From Bacteroides acidifaciens (GTDB lineage: Bacteria > Bacteroidota > Bacteroidia > Bacteroidales > Bacteroidaceae): DNA of 64,000 nt. The first letter of the stretch is position 1. Each line of letters opens with the position of its first letter. This document shows positions 35,913-44,792 of the stretch, one piece after another. The stretch is taken from the NCBI RefSeq assembly GCF_024623065.1, contig NZ_JANJZR010000021.1, forward strand, positions 1 to 64,000, written 5' to 3'. Both the position numbers and the translations under genes were made by a program. Under the pieces are notes generated by a model that was not told where the DNA came from, did not search any database, and saw nothing but the letters and a program-made list of their open reading frames with translations.

Positions 35913-37817
35913 ATGGCAGACAAAAAAGAAAAACTCTTCTCAGACTTTTCTCCTGTCTCCACCGAACAATGGATGGAGAAAGTTACAGCCGACTTGAAAG
36001 GTGCTGATTTTGAGAAGAAGCTCGTTTGGAAGACAAACGAAGGGTTCAAAGTGAAACCTTTCTACCGGATGGAAGATTTGGAAGGTTTAAAAACTACTGA
36101 TGCGCTTCCCGGAGAATTCCCGTATCTGAGAGGAACTAAAAAAGATAACAATGAGTGGCTGGTTCGCCAGGAAATCAGAGTGGAATGCCCCAAAGACGCC
36201 AATGCGAAAGCACTGGATATCCTGAACAAAGGTGTAGATTCACTTTCTTTCCATGTAAAGGCAAAAGAACTCAATGCGGAATATCTTGAGACTCTGTTGA
36301 ATGATATTCAGGCTGAGTGTGTTGAACTGAACTTCTCTACTTGTCAGGGACACGTTGTAGAACTGGCTAATCTGCTGGTAGCTTATTTTCAGAAGAAGGA
36401 TTATGATGTGAAGAAGTTGAAAGGCTCCATCAACTATGATTTCTTCAACAAGATGCTGACCCGCGGCAAGGAAAAGGGGGATATGGTACAGACTGCCAAA
36501 GCACTGATTGAAGCTATCCAACCGCTTCCTTTCTACCGCGTGCTGAATGTGAACGCATTATCGCTGAACAATGCCGGAGCTTATATTTCTCAGGAATTAG
36601 GTTATGCATTGGCTTGGGGTAATGAATACATGAGCCAACTGACCGATGCCGGTGTTCCTGCTGCCATAGTGGCCAAGAAAATCAAATTCAATTTTGGTAT
36701 CAGTTCCAACTATTTCCTTGAAATAGCTAAATTCCGTGCCGCACGTCTATTGTGGGCGAATATCGTTGCTTCTTACAATCCTGAATGCCTGCGCGACTGT
36801 GATAACAAAGGTGCTAATGGCGAATGTCGTTGCGCGGCAAAAATGGCGGTTCATGCCGAAACTTCTACTTTCAATCTTACTTTGTTTGATGCACACGTAA
36901 ACCTGCTCCGTACACAAACTGAAGCGATGAGTGCCGCATTGGGCGGTGTGGATTCAATGACTGTCACTCCGTTCGACAAGACATACGAGACTCCGGATGA
37001 ATTCTCCGAACGTCTGGCACGCAACCAACAACTGCTGTTGAAGGAAGAGTCTCATTTTGATAAAGTAATCGACCCGGCTGCCGGCTCTTATTATATTGAA
37101 AACCTTACGGTATCTATCGCCCAGCAAGCATGGAACCTGTTCTTGTCGGTCGAAGAAGCCGGAGGTTTCTATGCAGCATTGAAAGCCGGAACAGTTCAGA
37201 CTGCTGTCAACGAAAGCAACAAAGCGCGTCACAAAGCGGTTGCTCAGCGCCGTGAAGTATTGTTGGGTACCAATCAGTTCCCCAACTTCAACGAGAAATC
37301 CGATGGCAAACAACCGGCCGAAGCAAAATGCTGTTGCGGAGGAAAAGACCATACGTGCGAAAAAGATGTGGATACATTGGTATTCGACCGTGCTGCGAGT
37401 GAGTTTGAAGCATTGCGTCTCGAAACGGAAGCGTCCGGCAAACGTCCGAAAGCGTTCATGTTGACAATTGGTAATCTGGCGATGCGTCAGGCACGTGCGC
37501 AATATTCCTGCAACTTCCTGGCTTGTGCCGGTTATGAAGTGGTTGATAACCTCGGATTTGAAACGGTGGAAGCCGGTGTGGAAGCGGCTGTGGCTGCCAA
37601 AGCCGACATTGTTGTAATCTGTTCGAGCGATGATGAATATGCGGAATATGCAATTCCTGCCTTCAAGGCTTTGGATGGTCGCGCCATGTTTATCGTTGCC
37701 GGTGCTCCTGCTTGTATGGACGAATTGAAAGCAGCAGGTATCGAAAACTTCATCCATGTCCGTGTCAACGTACTGGATACCTTGAAAGAGTTTAACGCCA
37801 AGTTGTTGAAGAAGTAA
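35913..37817 (+). CDS. mutA: Methylmalonyl-CoA mutase, small subunit
   Basis: 634 residues. A TIM-barrel mutase domain (residues about 20-465) and a C-terminal Rossmann B12-like domain (about 505-634), which lacks the DxHxxG cobalamin ligand motif seen in MutB, as usual for this subunit. It carries two Cys-rich inserts: CLRDCDNKGANGECRC (near 294-309) and CCCGGKDHTC (near 472-481). With MutB it isomerises succinyl-CoA and methylmalonyl-CoA in propionate formation. mutB follows after 42 bases. Confidence 0.95.
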   Translation: MADKKEKLFSDFSPVSTEQWMEKVTADLKGADFEKKLVWKTNEGFKVKPFYRMEDLEGLKTTDALPGEFPYLRGTKKDNNEWLVRQEIRVECPKDANAKALDILNKGVDSLSFHVKAKELNAEYLETLLNDIQAECVELNFSTCQGHVVELANLLVAYFQKKDYDVKKLKGSINYDFFNKMLTRGKEKGDMVQTAKALIEAIQPLPFYRVLNVNALSLNNAGAYISQELGYALAWGNEYMSQLTDAGVPAAIVAKKIKFNFGISSNYFLEIAKFRAARLLWANIVASYNPECLRDCDNKGANGECRCAAKMAVHAETSTFNLTLFDAHVNLLRTQTEAMSAALGGVDSMTVTPFDKTYETPDEFSERLARNQQLLLKEESHFDKVIDPAAGSYYIENLTVSIAQQAWNLFLSVEEAGGFYAALKAGTVQTAVNESNKARHKAVAQRREVLLGTNQFPNFNEKSDGKQPAEAKCCCGGKDHTCEKDVDTLVFDRAASEFEALRLETEASGKRPKAFMLTIGNLAMRQARAQYSCNFLACAGYEVVDNLGFETVEAGVEAAVAAKADIVVICSSDDEYAEYAIPAFKALDGRAMFIVAGAPACMDELKAAGIENFIHVRVNVLDTLKEFNAKLLKK

Positions 37818-37859
37818 CTTCAATCGTAAATTGTAAATCGTTAAATCGTAAATAACAAG

Positions 37860-40007
37860 ATGAGAAAAGATTTTAAAAACATCGATATATATGCCGCATT
37901 TCAGCCTGTCAACGGTGCTGAATGGCAAAAGGCTAACGGTATCTCTGCCGACTGGAAGACGCCGGAACACATTGAAGTGAAGCCTGTTTATACAAAAGAA
38001 GACCTCGAAGGGATGGAACATCTCGGCTATGCAGCCGGACTTCCTCCGTATCTGCGTGGTCCGTATTCAGTAATGTACACCCTTCGTCCCTGGACTATCC
38101 GTCAGTATGCCGGATTCTCTACTGCCGAAGAATCAAATGCTTTCTATCGCCGTAACCTGGCTTCCGGTCAGAAAGGTCTGTCGGTAGCATTCGACTTGGC
38201 TACCCACCGCGGTTACGACCCCGACCACGAGCGTGTAGTGGGCGACGTAGGTAAGGCGGGCGTGTCTATCTGTTCGTTGGAAAATATGAAAGTCCTGTTC
38301 GATGGTATTCCTTTGAGCAAGATGTCCGTATCCATGACCATGAACGGTGCGGTGCTTCCCGTAATGGCTTTCTATATCAACGCCGGACTGGAGCAAGGTG
38401 CCAAACTGGAAGAAATGGCAGGTACAATCCAAAACGATATTCTGAAAGAATTCATGGTGCGTAACACCTATATTTATCCGCCTGCATTCTCTATGAAGAT
38501 TATTTCTGATATCTTCGAATATACTTCACAGAAGATGCCGAAGTTCAACTCTATTTCTATCTCCGGTTATCACATGCAGGAAGCTGGTGCTACTGCAGAT
38601 ATCGAGTTGGCTTATACATTGGCCGACGGTTTGGAATATCTTCGCGCCGGAACTGCCGCAGGCATCGACATTGATGCGTTTGCTCCGCGTCTGTCTTTCT
38701 TTTGGGCAATCGGTACAAACCACTTTATGGAAATTGCCAAGATGCGTGCCGCACGTATGCTGTGGGCGAAGATTGTGAAACAGTTTAATCCGAAGAACCC
38801 CAAATCACTGGCCTTGCGTACTCACTCGCAGACTTCCGGTTGGTCACTGACCGAACAAGACCCGTTCAACAACGTAGGACGTACCTGTATTGAGGCTATG
38901 GCTGCAGCTTTGGGACATACCCAATCTTTGCATACCAATGCATTGGATGAGGCTATCGCTCTTCCGACAGATTTCTCCGCACGTATCGCACGTAACACAC
39001 AGATTTATATTCAGGAAGAAACTTACATCTGCAAGAACGTTGACCCATGGGGCGGCTCTTATTATGTAGAGTCTTTGACGAACGAACTGGCACACAAGGC
39101 TTGGGAACATATTCAGGAAATCGAAAAACTGGGTGGTATGGCGAAAGCTATCGAAACAGGTATTCCTAAAATGCGTATCGAAGAAGCTGCTGCACGTACA
39201 CAGGCTCGTATCGACAGCGGTCAGCAGACCATTGTGGGTGTGAACAAGTATCGTTTGGAAAAAGAAGCTCCGATTGATATTCTTGAAATTGATAATACTG
39301 CCGTTCGCCTCGAACAGATTGAGAACCTGAAACGTTTGAAAGAAGGCCGCAACCAGGCTGAAGTGGACAAGGCATTGGCTGCGATTACCGAATGTGTAAA
39401 GACCGGCAAAGGTAACTTGCTCGAACTGGCAGTCGAGGCAGCCCGCGTTCGTGCTACATTAGGTGAAATCTCTTATGCTTGCGAACAGGAAGTGGGACGT
39501 TATAAAGCAATAATCAGAACTATATCAGGCGTGTATTCATCAGAAAGTAAAAACGATAGCGACTTCAAGCGAGCTTGCGAACTCGCCGAGAAGTTTGCAA
39601 AGGAAGAGGGACGTCAACCTCGTATCATGATTGCCAAAATGGGACAGGACGGTCACGACCGTGGCGCCAAAGTAGTAGCAACCGGCTATGCAGACTGTGG
39701 TTTCGACGTGGACATGGGACCGTTGTTCCAGACTCCTGCGGAAGCAGCTCGCGAAGCGGTAGAAAACGACGTTCACGTAGTAGGTGTTTCTTCACTGGCT
39801 GCCGGACACAAGACACTGGTTCCGCAGATTATCGAAGAGTTGAAGAAGTTAGGACGTGAAGATATCGTAGTAATCGCTGGTGGTGTTATCCCTGCGCAGG
39901 ATTATGACTTCCTGTATAAGGCAGGTGTAGCTGCTATTTTCGGTCCGGGTACTCCGGTAGCGAAAGCCGCTTGCCAGATTTTGGAAATTCTGATGGGAGA
40001 AGAATAA
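37860..40007 (+). CDS. mutB: Methylmalonyl-CoA mutase, large (catalytic) subunit
   Basis: 715 residues. The substrate barrel starts with the [20 protein letters not shown] region and [19 protein letters not shown]; the C-terminal B12 domain shows [18 protein letters not shown] (DxHxxG with the His that ligands cobalt), [14 protein letters not shown] and VVIAGGVIP. It needs adenosylcobalamin, which links it to the uptake locus ending 2.8 kb upstream. Terminator at 40040-40086. Confidence 0.97.
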   Translation: MRKDFKNIDIYAAFQPVNGAEWQKANGISADWKTPEHIEVKPVYTKEDLEGMEHLGYAAGLPPYLRGPYSVMYTLRPWTIRQYAGFSTAEESNAFYRRNLASGQKGLSVAFDLATHRGYDPDHERVVGDVGKAGVSICSLENMKVLFDGIPLSKMSVSMTMNGAVLPVMAFYINAGLEQGAKLEEMAGTIQNDILKEFMVRNTYIYPPAFSMKIISDIFEYTSQKMPKFNSISISGYHMQEAGATADIELAYTLADGLEYLRAGTAAGIDIDAFAPRLSFFWAIGTNHFMEIAKMRAARMLWAKIVKQFNPKNPKSLALRTHSQTSGWSLTEQDPFNNVGRTCIEAMAAALGHTQSLHTNALDEAIALPTDFSARIARNTQIYIQEETYICKNVDPWGGSYYVESLTNELAHKAWEHIQEIEKLGGMAKAIETGIPKMRIEEAAARTQARIDSGQQTIVGVNKYRLEKEAPIDILEIDNTAVRLEQIENLKRLKEGRNQAEVDKALAAITECVKTGKGNLLELAVEAARVRATLGEISYACEQEVGRYKAIIRTISGVYSSESKNDSDFKRACELAEKFAKEEGRQPRIMIAKMGQDGHDRGAKVVATGYADCGFDVDMGPLFQTPAEAAREAVENDVHVVGVSSLAAGHKTLVPQIIEELKKLGREDIVVIAGGVIPAQDYDFLYKAGVAAIFGPGTPVAKAACQILEILMGEE

Positions 40008-40039
40008 TTACAGTCGGCATATTGACTTAGAATACTCAT

Positions 40040-40086
40040 GAAGTGATTGTCTTTTTGCAGTGAAGGACAATCACTTCTTTTTTATA
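40040..40086 (+). terminator. Terminator after mutB
   Basis: GAAGTGATTGTC pairs with GACAATCACTTC, followed by T6. Confidence 0.85.
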
Positions 40087-40324
40087 AGAACCTGTTCAAT
40101 ACTTTCACAAATTCTTATTTCTCTTCGTATGGTTAGTGGGAGATTTTTCTTAATTTTGGAAGACGTTTATAATCTCTTTATTTATAGAGGTTTGAAAGAG
40201 GGGATAAATAGAGGTAACGAATTGGCACCGTGTTTATTTTTACGTTCTGTTCAAAACGTTTCATGCTTTTTATACATTTCTGTTTTATCCCTATCGCAAT
40301 CTTTCTGCATTAGCCCGGCATAAT
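40087..40324. other. Intergenic region without a recognisable gene
   Basis: AT-rich. Holds two ATAGAGG copies 24 bases apart (ending at 40190 and 40214) but no gene or clear promoter. The short frame at 40060-40323 overlaps the terminator and looks random. Confidence 0.3.
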
Positions 40325-40525
40325 AAAAGACCTTTTGCGCATGGCGGTTATTTCCGCTCCCCGTTTCTGTAAGTCTGCTTATACTTTTTCGTAGGTCATA
40401 CATCCGGCAACAGGCTTGTTGTCAAGATACAGCATCTCAGTTTCAATATCATGCTTATACAGAATACGGACGCCCTCAGCTAATGCTGTAAAAGTACATC
40501 CATCTTTGTGAGGGCTGTATCAGTA
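40325..40525 (-). pseudogene. Remnant of a flavodoxin-like NADPH:FMN reductase
   Basis: On the minus strand one reads YSPHKDGCTFTALAEGVRIL, HDIETEMLYLDNKPVAGCM, TYEKV, an in-frame TAA, then ADLQKRGAEITAMRK. The pattern 'SPHKnGCTyTAL...GIETE...NKPIxGC' is that of NAD(P)H-dependent flavin reductases of the flavodoxin fold. The N terminus and most of the C terminus are missing. It lies just downstream of an intact flavodoxin-family gene of the same orientation. Confidence 0.6.
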
Positions 40526-40539
40526 ATACTTTCACGGTT

Positions 40540-41094
40540 TCAGATGTTTTTACCTAATGAATATGCTTTTTCTAACGAAGGATGTTCGGTAATATCGCCA
40601 ATCTGCATAACGCCGCCAGCATATACTTCGCCTAAGTTTTCCCAGCCGAGGTGACGAAGTAAAGCATGGTAGTAATGCTCCACAGGCTCGAAGTTGTCCG
40701 GTGTGTCGCCTTCTGCTGCCATGAGTAAGACGCAATGTTGCATAGGCGTATGATACTCCGGACTTTTTTCCGTCACGGCAAACAAACGGTCAATGACGGT
40801 TTTCAACTGTGCGGTGATACTCCAGTAATACATTGGCGAGGCTAGAACCAATACATCTGCCGTTTCATAATGCGGATAAATTTTCGCCATATCATCCTTC
40901 TGTAGACAAGGGCTTTTTGAATCGCGTCCACCACCCAGACATCCCAAACAAGGACGAATGTCCATCCGTTGCAGATTGAAAACTTCCACCGTATGTCCAG
41001 CTTCTTCCGCACCTTGCTTGAAGGCTTCCACCAGTTCAGCCGTATTGCCTTTCATACGTGGACTTCCGTTTAATATGACAATTCTTTTGCTCAT
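40540..41094 (-). CDS. Flavodoxin-fold NAD(P)H-dependent oxidoreductase
   Basis: 184 residues. FMN-binding start IVILNGSPRMKGNTAELVEAF, the CLGCLGGGRDSKSPC segment with a Cys cluster (about residues 49-64), and LVLASPMYYWSITAQLKTVIDR. This is the iron-sulfur-flavoprotein/FMN-reductase-like group. It probably reduces quinones, azo or nitro compounds. The second gene of a leftward pair, 5 bases after the NTF2-like gene, opposite an HxlR regulator that likely controls it. Confidence 0.88.
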   Translation of the reverse strand: MSKRIVILNGSPRMKGNTAELVEAFKQGAEEAGHTVEVFNLQRMDIRPCLGCLGGGRDSKSPCLQKDDMAKIYPHYETADVLVLASPMYYWSITAQLKTVIDRLFAVTEKSPEYHTPMQHCVLLMAAEGDTPDNFEPVEHYYHALLRHLGWENLGEVYAGGVMQIGDITEHPSLEKAYSLGKNI

Positions 41095-41099
41095 TGTTT

Positions 41100-41486
41100 C
41101 TATTTCTTTTGTATTGTATTTGAGTTTTGATTATAGGCTTTGGCTACACATTTCCATTCACTGCCAATTTTCAGCAGAAGCAGATAGTCCGTGAAATCAA
41201 TACGAGCTCCCCAACCCTCTTCAAGAACACGAACAACCGCCAGTGTTTCTTCCACCGCCACCACATCAATGCGTGCCTTAAATGCTTCACCTCCACTGAC
41301 AGTGTCCACGTTGTGGTAGAATTGTTCGATAGAGCCGTGTTCCAGTTCTCCGTCAAGAAAGCCGAATAGCACAGCATCATCGGTAAATAACTCGCGTGCA
41401 TATTTACTATCACCTTCAGCCACACTCTTCACAAACTTCATAGCAGCTTCTTGTACTGCTTCATATTCTTTAATAGAGTCTCTCAT
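41100..41486 (-). CDS. NTF2/SnoaL-like protein (lumazine-binding-like)
   Basis: 128 residues from ATG 41486. The longer frame from 41519 overlaps the -7 element at 41517-41524, so I use the internal ATG. One long helix region (VQEAAMKFVKSVAEGDSKYA) precedes a strongly curved sheet (DAVLFGFLDGELEHGS, VDVVAVEETLAVVRVLEEGW, FTDYLLLLKIGSEWKCVAKAY): the NTF2 cone fold. No catalytic residues are assigned. Co-transcribed with the flavoprotein. Confidence 0.8.
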   Translation of the reverse strand: MRDSIKEYEAVQEAAMKFVKSVAEGDSKYARELFTDDAVLFGFLDGELEHGSIEQFYHNVDTVSGGEAFKARIDVVAVEETLAVVRVLEEGWGARIDFTDYLLLLKIGSEWKCVAKAYNQNSNTIQKK

Positions 41487-41516
41487 AATGTTTTTATTAT
41501 TTTTATTAATCGTCTG

Positions 41517-41524
41517 CAAAGTTA
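41517..41524 (-). promoter_or_regulatory. -7 element for NTF2-like/flavoprotein operon
   Basis: Minus-strand TAACTTTG. Confidence 0.55.
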
Positions 41525-41564
41525 CGGGGTAATGCTGGTACAGGCAAGTACCGAAAAATTATTC

Positions 41565-41590
41565 ATATACTGAATTATTTTTCAGTATAT
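41565..41590. promoter_or_regulatory. Palindromic operator, probably for the HxlR regulator
   Basis: ATATACTGAA and TTCAGTATAT, 10-bp perfect arms separated by six bases, midway between the two divergent -7 elements. Confidence 0.7.
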
Positions 41591-41612
41591 CTCTATTGTG
41601 AGAGATTATGTT

Positions 41613-41620
41613 TACCTTTG
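41613..41620 (+). promoter_or_regulatory. -7 element for the HxlR gene
   Basis: TACCTTTG, 25 bases before the ATG at 41645. Confidence 0.55.
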
Positions 41621-41644
41621 CATTTGTAATAGCGAAAAGAAAAA

Positions 41645-41992
41645 ATGTACGAAAGAAAAATACCTGTCGATTTAAGCTGTCCACTCCGGCTAACTATGAG
41701 CCTGATAGATTCTAAGTGGAAGTCTTGCATATTGGATGAACTCCGCAATGTTGCAATGCGTCCGAGTGAATTGCACAAGGCTCTACCTGAAGCTACACCG
41801 CGCGTACTCGATTTACAACTGAAAGAACTGGTGGATGATGGTCTTGTTGTTAAAACCATTTATCCTGAACTTCCACCACGTTCAGAATACTCCATTACAG
41901 AACTCGGGCAATCGCTATTGCCAATTCTTGATGCCATGATTACATGGGGAGAAGCAAATCGGGATTTATTCGTTAGAAAATATGGTCAGTAA
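41645..41992 (+). CDS. HxlR-family transcriptional regulator
   Basis: 115 residues, a single winged helix: LTMSLIDSKWKSCILDEL (first helix with the family's conserved Trp/Lys), RPSELHKALPEATPRVLDLQLKELVDDGLV (recognition helix and turn) and YPELPPRSEYSITELGQSL (wing). One Cys occurs early (DLSCPL), where several family members sense redox or electrophiles. It is divergent from the NTF2-like/flavoprotein operon with a palindrome between them, so local control is the obvious inference. Confidence 0.92.
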   Translation: MYERKIPVDLSCPLRLTMSLIDSKWKSCILDELRNVAMRPSELHKALPEATPRVLDLQLKELVDDGLVVKTIYPELPPRSEYSITELGQSLLPILDAMITWGEANRDLFVRKYGQ

Positions 41993-42044
41993 TGAAATCT
42001 ACAGCCGAACTGTGTTAATTCATCGGACTGTGAAGCTGCGGCTG

Positions 42045-42415
42045 TTACAATTTCATTCTCCGTTTGCGTTTCTTCTTCCTGTGAAGTATGTCCGCCATTG
42101 CCTGACTGGTTTCCGCATCAGCGGTATCGCAAGATGAACTGCTTTGCTTGGAACCGTTGAAACGGTAGTCGTTCTTGGTGAATATAACGGCCTGTATCTC
42201 ATTCGTCTGCCCCTTGTGTCGGAAATGCACTTCCATGTCCTGCCGTTTTCTTTTTTCGGGCGACCTCACGATCGGAAAGTTTCTGGTAGTGCTTGATGAT
42301 TTGCGTCTTGATGTTGTCAAGGGTGAGGTTGATGTACTTCCTGTCCTTCCTGACTTTTACCTTCTCCGCTTCATCGCAAATCAGGTATTTTTTATTGCTG
42401 TATGTCAGAAAGTTA
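42045..42415 (-). pseudogene. Frameshifted fragment, probably of a mobile-element protein
   Basis: Two minus-strand frames join at an A-run near 42250: KKYLICDEAEKVKVRKDRKY, INLTLDNIKTQIIKHYQKLS and DREVARKK continue in the next frame as RQDMEVHFRHKGQTNEIQAV and IFTKNDYRFNGSK up to a basic tail ending KKKRKRRMKL. Highly charged, no start codon visible. I suspect a conjugation or mobilisation protein fragment but cannot name it. Confidence 0.4.
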
Positions 42416-42442
42416 TTCTTTTACCAAATCTAAATTTTCATT

Positions 42443-42830
42443 ATTTTTGGTGTAGGAAACTCAAAAGTCGGGTAAAGCTCATTGATACATATCTCATCAG
42501 TTCAGTCATGCCTTTCTTTTGTCAGACCGCTTTTTTGCGGAGGCCTTTACATATTGAGAATACCGAATGGACTCTTCTCTGTATGGAGTCAGGATTGCGG
42601 GCGGCTTTTGCCGACTTGCGTTTTATCCTGTCTTGCAGCATTGAAATCCAACGGCCAGTGCATGCTTTCTATCAACCAGTGGTTGCGCACCAATGAACCC
42701 AACGCCGGAGTGCCCGTTAGCAGACTACTCACATACAGACGCTTTTCAGAGGTCTGTACGCCAGATGTCTTCTTAACCGTTTCGGATTCATATGCTATAA
42801 TCGTTATATTGCCGCCCCATTTCATGAATT
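42443..42830 (-). pseudogene. Degenerate C terminus of an ISAs1-family transposase
   Basis: Minus-strand pieces in shifting frames: TSEKRLYVSSLLTGTPALG, SLVRNHWLIESMHWPLDFN, then MLQDRIKRKSAKAARNPDS, IQRRVHSVFSICKGLRKK and MTELMRYVSMSF. The succession 'RyyISSL...vRnHWsIEN.LHWvLDv.F.ED..R.R...aa.N...iRr' is typical of ISAs1 (DDE) transposases. At least two frameshifts; N-terminal two thirds are gone. Confidence 0.65.
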
Positions 42831-43011
42831 ATGAACAGTGGAAGCAAAAAAGCACCCTAACCACCCTAGGAAGCACTCCCTATAAAATAACAACATTTTT
42901 GAATGAGCAACGAAATCCTAAATGAAAGAGCCATGTATAAAAAGTACCTCAAATTTGATTAATTGAAAAAATATTCATAATATTGTCATCACTTTGTTAA
43001 CTATTGGACCG
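42831..43011. other. Intergenic region before the ECF sigma gene
   Basis: AT-rich, no gene seen. A TTTG at 42993 and the -7 element at 43012 belong to the sigma promoter. Confidence 0.3.
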
Positions 43012-43019
43012 TACCTTTG
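43012..43019 (+). promoter_or_regulatory. -7 element for the ECF sigma gene
   Basis: TACCTTTG (housekeeping type), 18 bases before the ATG at 43038. Confidence 0.55.
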
Positions 43020-43037
43020 CGCGTAAAATTCTAAACT

Positions 43038-43658
43038 ATGGTAGATTTCATGAATGATAAACAATTATTGGGAGAACTGAAAAGAGGTAATAATGCGGCT
43101 TTTGAGTTTCTGTTCAAGAGTTATTATCCTCGTTTGCGAGGGTATGCTATTCGTTTTATTGAAGATGAAGAAACAGTTCGCGATATTATTCAGGAGTGTT
43201 TCTTACGATTTTGGGAACGTCGCGAAATGTTATCTGCTCTTTCACTCACTTCTCTTCTTTTTTCTATGGTCCGTAACGGATGCCTGAATTATTTGAAACA
43301 TCGCTCGATTGTTGAAAAGTACCGGGTGGAATATCTGGCAAAGCTGGACGGAGAGGAAAGGCTCTACTACGCAGACTTTATGCAGGATGCGGAACATAAA
43401 TTATTATACAATGAATTGCAGGAACAGATTGCTCTTGTGCTCAATCAGTTGCCGGACAGATCGCGTGAGATTTTTTTGTTAAGTCGTTTCAGAGGATTGA
43501 AGAACAGGGAAATCGCGGAAAAACTACAAATATCCACTACGGCGGTCGAAAAACATATTGCAAGAGCTTTGCAGTATTTTTCCCGGCATTTCAGCGAACA
43601 TTATCCGGTAGACCTATATATAGTGATATTGGTGTGGCTGATGATGGAGCATAAGTGA
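43038..43658 (+). CDS. ECF-type RNA polymerase sigma factor
   Basis: 206 residues (an in-frame ATG at 43050 is also possible). Region 2: AAFEFLFKSYYPRLRGYAI and DEETVRDIIQECFLRFWE. Region 4: VLNQLPDRSREIFLLSRF and LKNREIAEKLQISTTAVEKH. It belongs to the Bacteroides FecI-like group paired with FecR anti-sigma factors. fecR follows, separated by a hairpin and a sigma-type promoter block. A short hydrophobic tail (LYIVILVWLMM) ends the protein. Confidence 0.93.
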   Translation: MVDFMNDKQLLGELKRGNNAAFEFLFKSYYPRLRGYAIRFIEDEETVRDIIQECFLRFWERREMLSALSLTSLLFSMVRNGCLNYLKHRSIVEKYRVEYLAKLDGEERLYYADFMQDAEHKLLYNELQEQIALVLNQLPDRSREIFLLSRFRGLKNREIAEKLQISTTAVEKHIARALQYFSRHFSEHYPVDLYIVILVWLMMEHK

Positions 43659-43689
43659 TTAAGACGTTCTTTGAGCATATAAAGAATAA

Positions 43690-43766
43690 GAAGCAGGAAA
43701 GTTTTTTCTGCTTTTTTTGTTTCGGGGGTTGGGTAAATGAAATATGGGTTGTTACATCTTATAGAA
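43690..43766 (+). promoter_or_regulatory. Hairpin plus candidate ECF promoter, copy A (before fecR)
   Basis: A terminator-like hairpin AAGCAG/CTGCTTTTTTT (43691-43718) is followed by GGGGTTGGG, 15 bases, and TTGTTACATCTTATAGAA (ending 43766). The same order, with the same spacing, recurs before susC at 45958-46034. Confidence 0.6.
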
Positions 43767-43776
43767 AGTGAATATA

Positions 43777-44760
43777 ATGAAGCAAGAAGAAAATATCCGA
43801 GCATTGGCTATTCAGTACTTTGAAGGACGTATATCAAGAGCTGACGAAAGAACCCTGTTTGAAAGTCTCGAACAGGCGGAAGACGGCTATGGCAGATTCC
43901 GTCAGTGGGAGAAAGAATGGATGAACAACCGGGTGCCCGATTCGCAGACCAATGCCGAATGGGAAGCATTGAAGCATAAGATATACACGCAGGAAGCTAT
44001 TGTCCCATTATTGAAGAAACCGAAACTGAATATATGGAAGATAGCCCGTATCGCTGCTGTGGTAGCGTTGATTGTCGGTACTACACTGGGTATCCGGCAG
44101 GCTGTTTACCTGTTTGCACCGAAAACCTTCTTTGTCTGCGAGGCTCCGTTGGGGGATAAAAGTAAAGTACAGCTCTCGGATGGTACTATCGTATGGCTGA
44201 ATTCAGGTTCCGTATTGAGATATTCGAATCATTTCAATACCGCCGACCGGGTTGTGGAACTGGAAGGAGAGGGATATTTTGAAGTAACCAGGCAGAATGG
44301 AAAGAAATTTATGGTAAAAACACAGGAATATGATGTGGTGGTGAAAGGTACAAAGTTCAATGTATCCGCTTACCCGGATGATTCTTATATAACGACTACC
44401 TTGCAAGAAGGAGTGGTAGAGTTGAATTATAAGGAAGAACAAATACAGATGTCGCCGGGAGAATCCATTTCTTTGGATTTGCAGACAGGGCAGTTGAAGG
44501 GAAAGAAAGTCAATGCATGGCAGGCGATGGCATGGGCGGAAGACAGAATCGAATATGATGACATCACATTAGGAGAGATGGTGAAGAAACTTTCCCGTCA
44601 GTACGATGTGCGTATTCAGTTGGGGTCGGAGAAGTTAGGCGACATGAAGTTCCGTGTTTCATTACGCAATAAAGAGACAATCGTGGATGTAATGGACGCA
44701 CTTAAAGAAATCATACCTATCAAAGTAGAATATAAGGAAAAGGATATATATATAAGATAA
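43777..44760 (+). CDS. FecR-family anti-sigma factor
   Basis: About 327 residues from ATG 43777 (the frame is open from GTG 43768). N-terminal cytoplasmic sigma-binding region (IRALAIQYFEGRISRADERT), one membrane helix (about residues 92-110, IAAVVALIVGTTLGI), then the periplasmic FecR domain (VQLSDGTIVWLNSGSVLRY ... GEGYFEV ... VKGTKFNVSAY) and a C-terminal DUF4974-type STN-like domain (LGEMVKKLSRQYDVRIQLG). It should sense the state of the SusC STN domain and free the sigma factor. Confidence 0.92.
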   Translation: MKQEENIRALAIQYFEGRISRADERTLFESLEQAEDGYGRFRQWEKEWMNNRVPDSQTNAEWEALKHKIYTQEAIVPLLKKPKLNIWKIARIAAVVALIVGTTLGIRQAVYLFAPKTFFVCEAPLGDKSKVQLSDGTIVWLNSGSVLRYSNHFNTADRVVELEGEGYFEVTRQNGKKFMVKTQEYDVVVKGTKFNVSAYPDDSYITTTLQEGVVELNYKEEQIQMSPGESISLDLQTGQLKGKKVNAWQAMAWAEDRIEYDDITLGEMVKKLSRQYDVRIQLGSEKLGDMKFRVSLRNKETIVDVMDALKEIIPIKVEYKEKDIYIR

Positions 44761-44792
44761 GAACTCAATGTTTAATTGTAAAGAAATCAAGT

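Noticed and set aside
36954..38021. 355-residue leftward frame across mutA-mutB
   Set aside because: Antisense to two confidently assigned genes and with no recognisable domain.
40060..40323. 87-residue frame after mutB
   Set aside because: It overlaps the mutB terminator and shows no domain or start signal.
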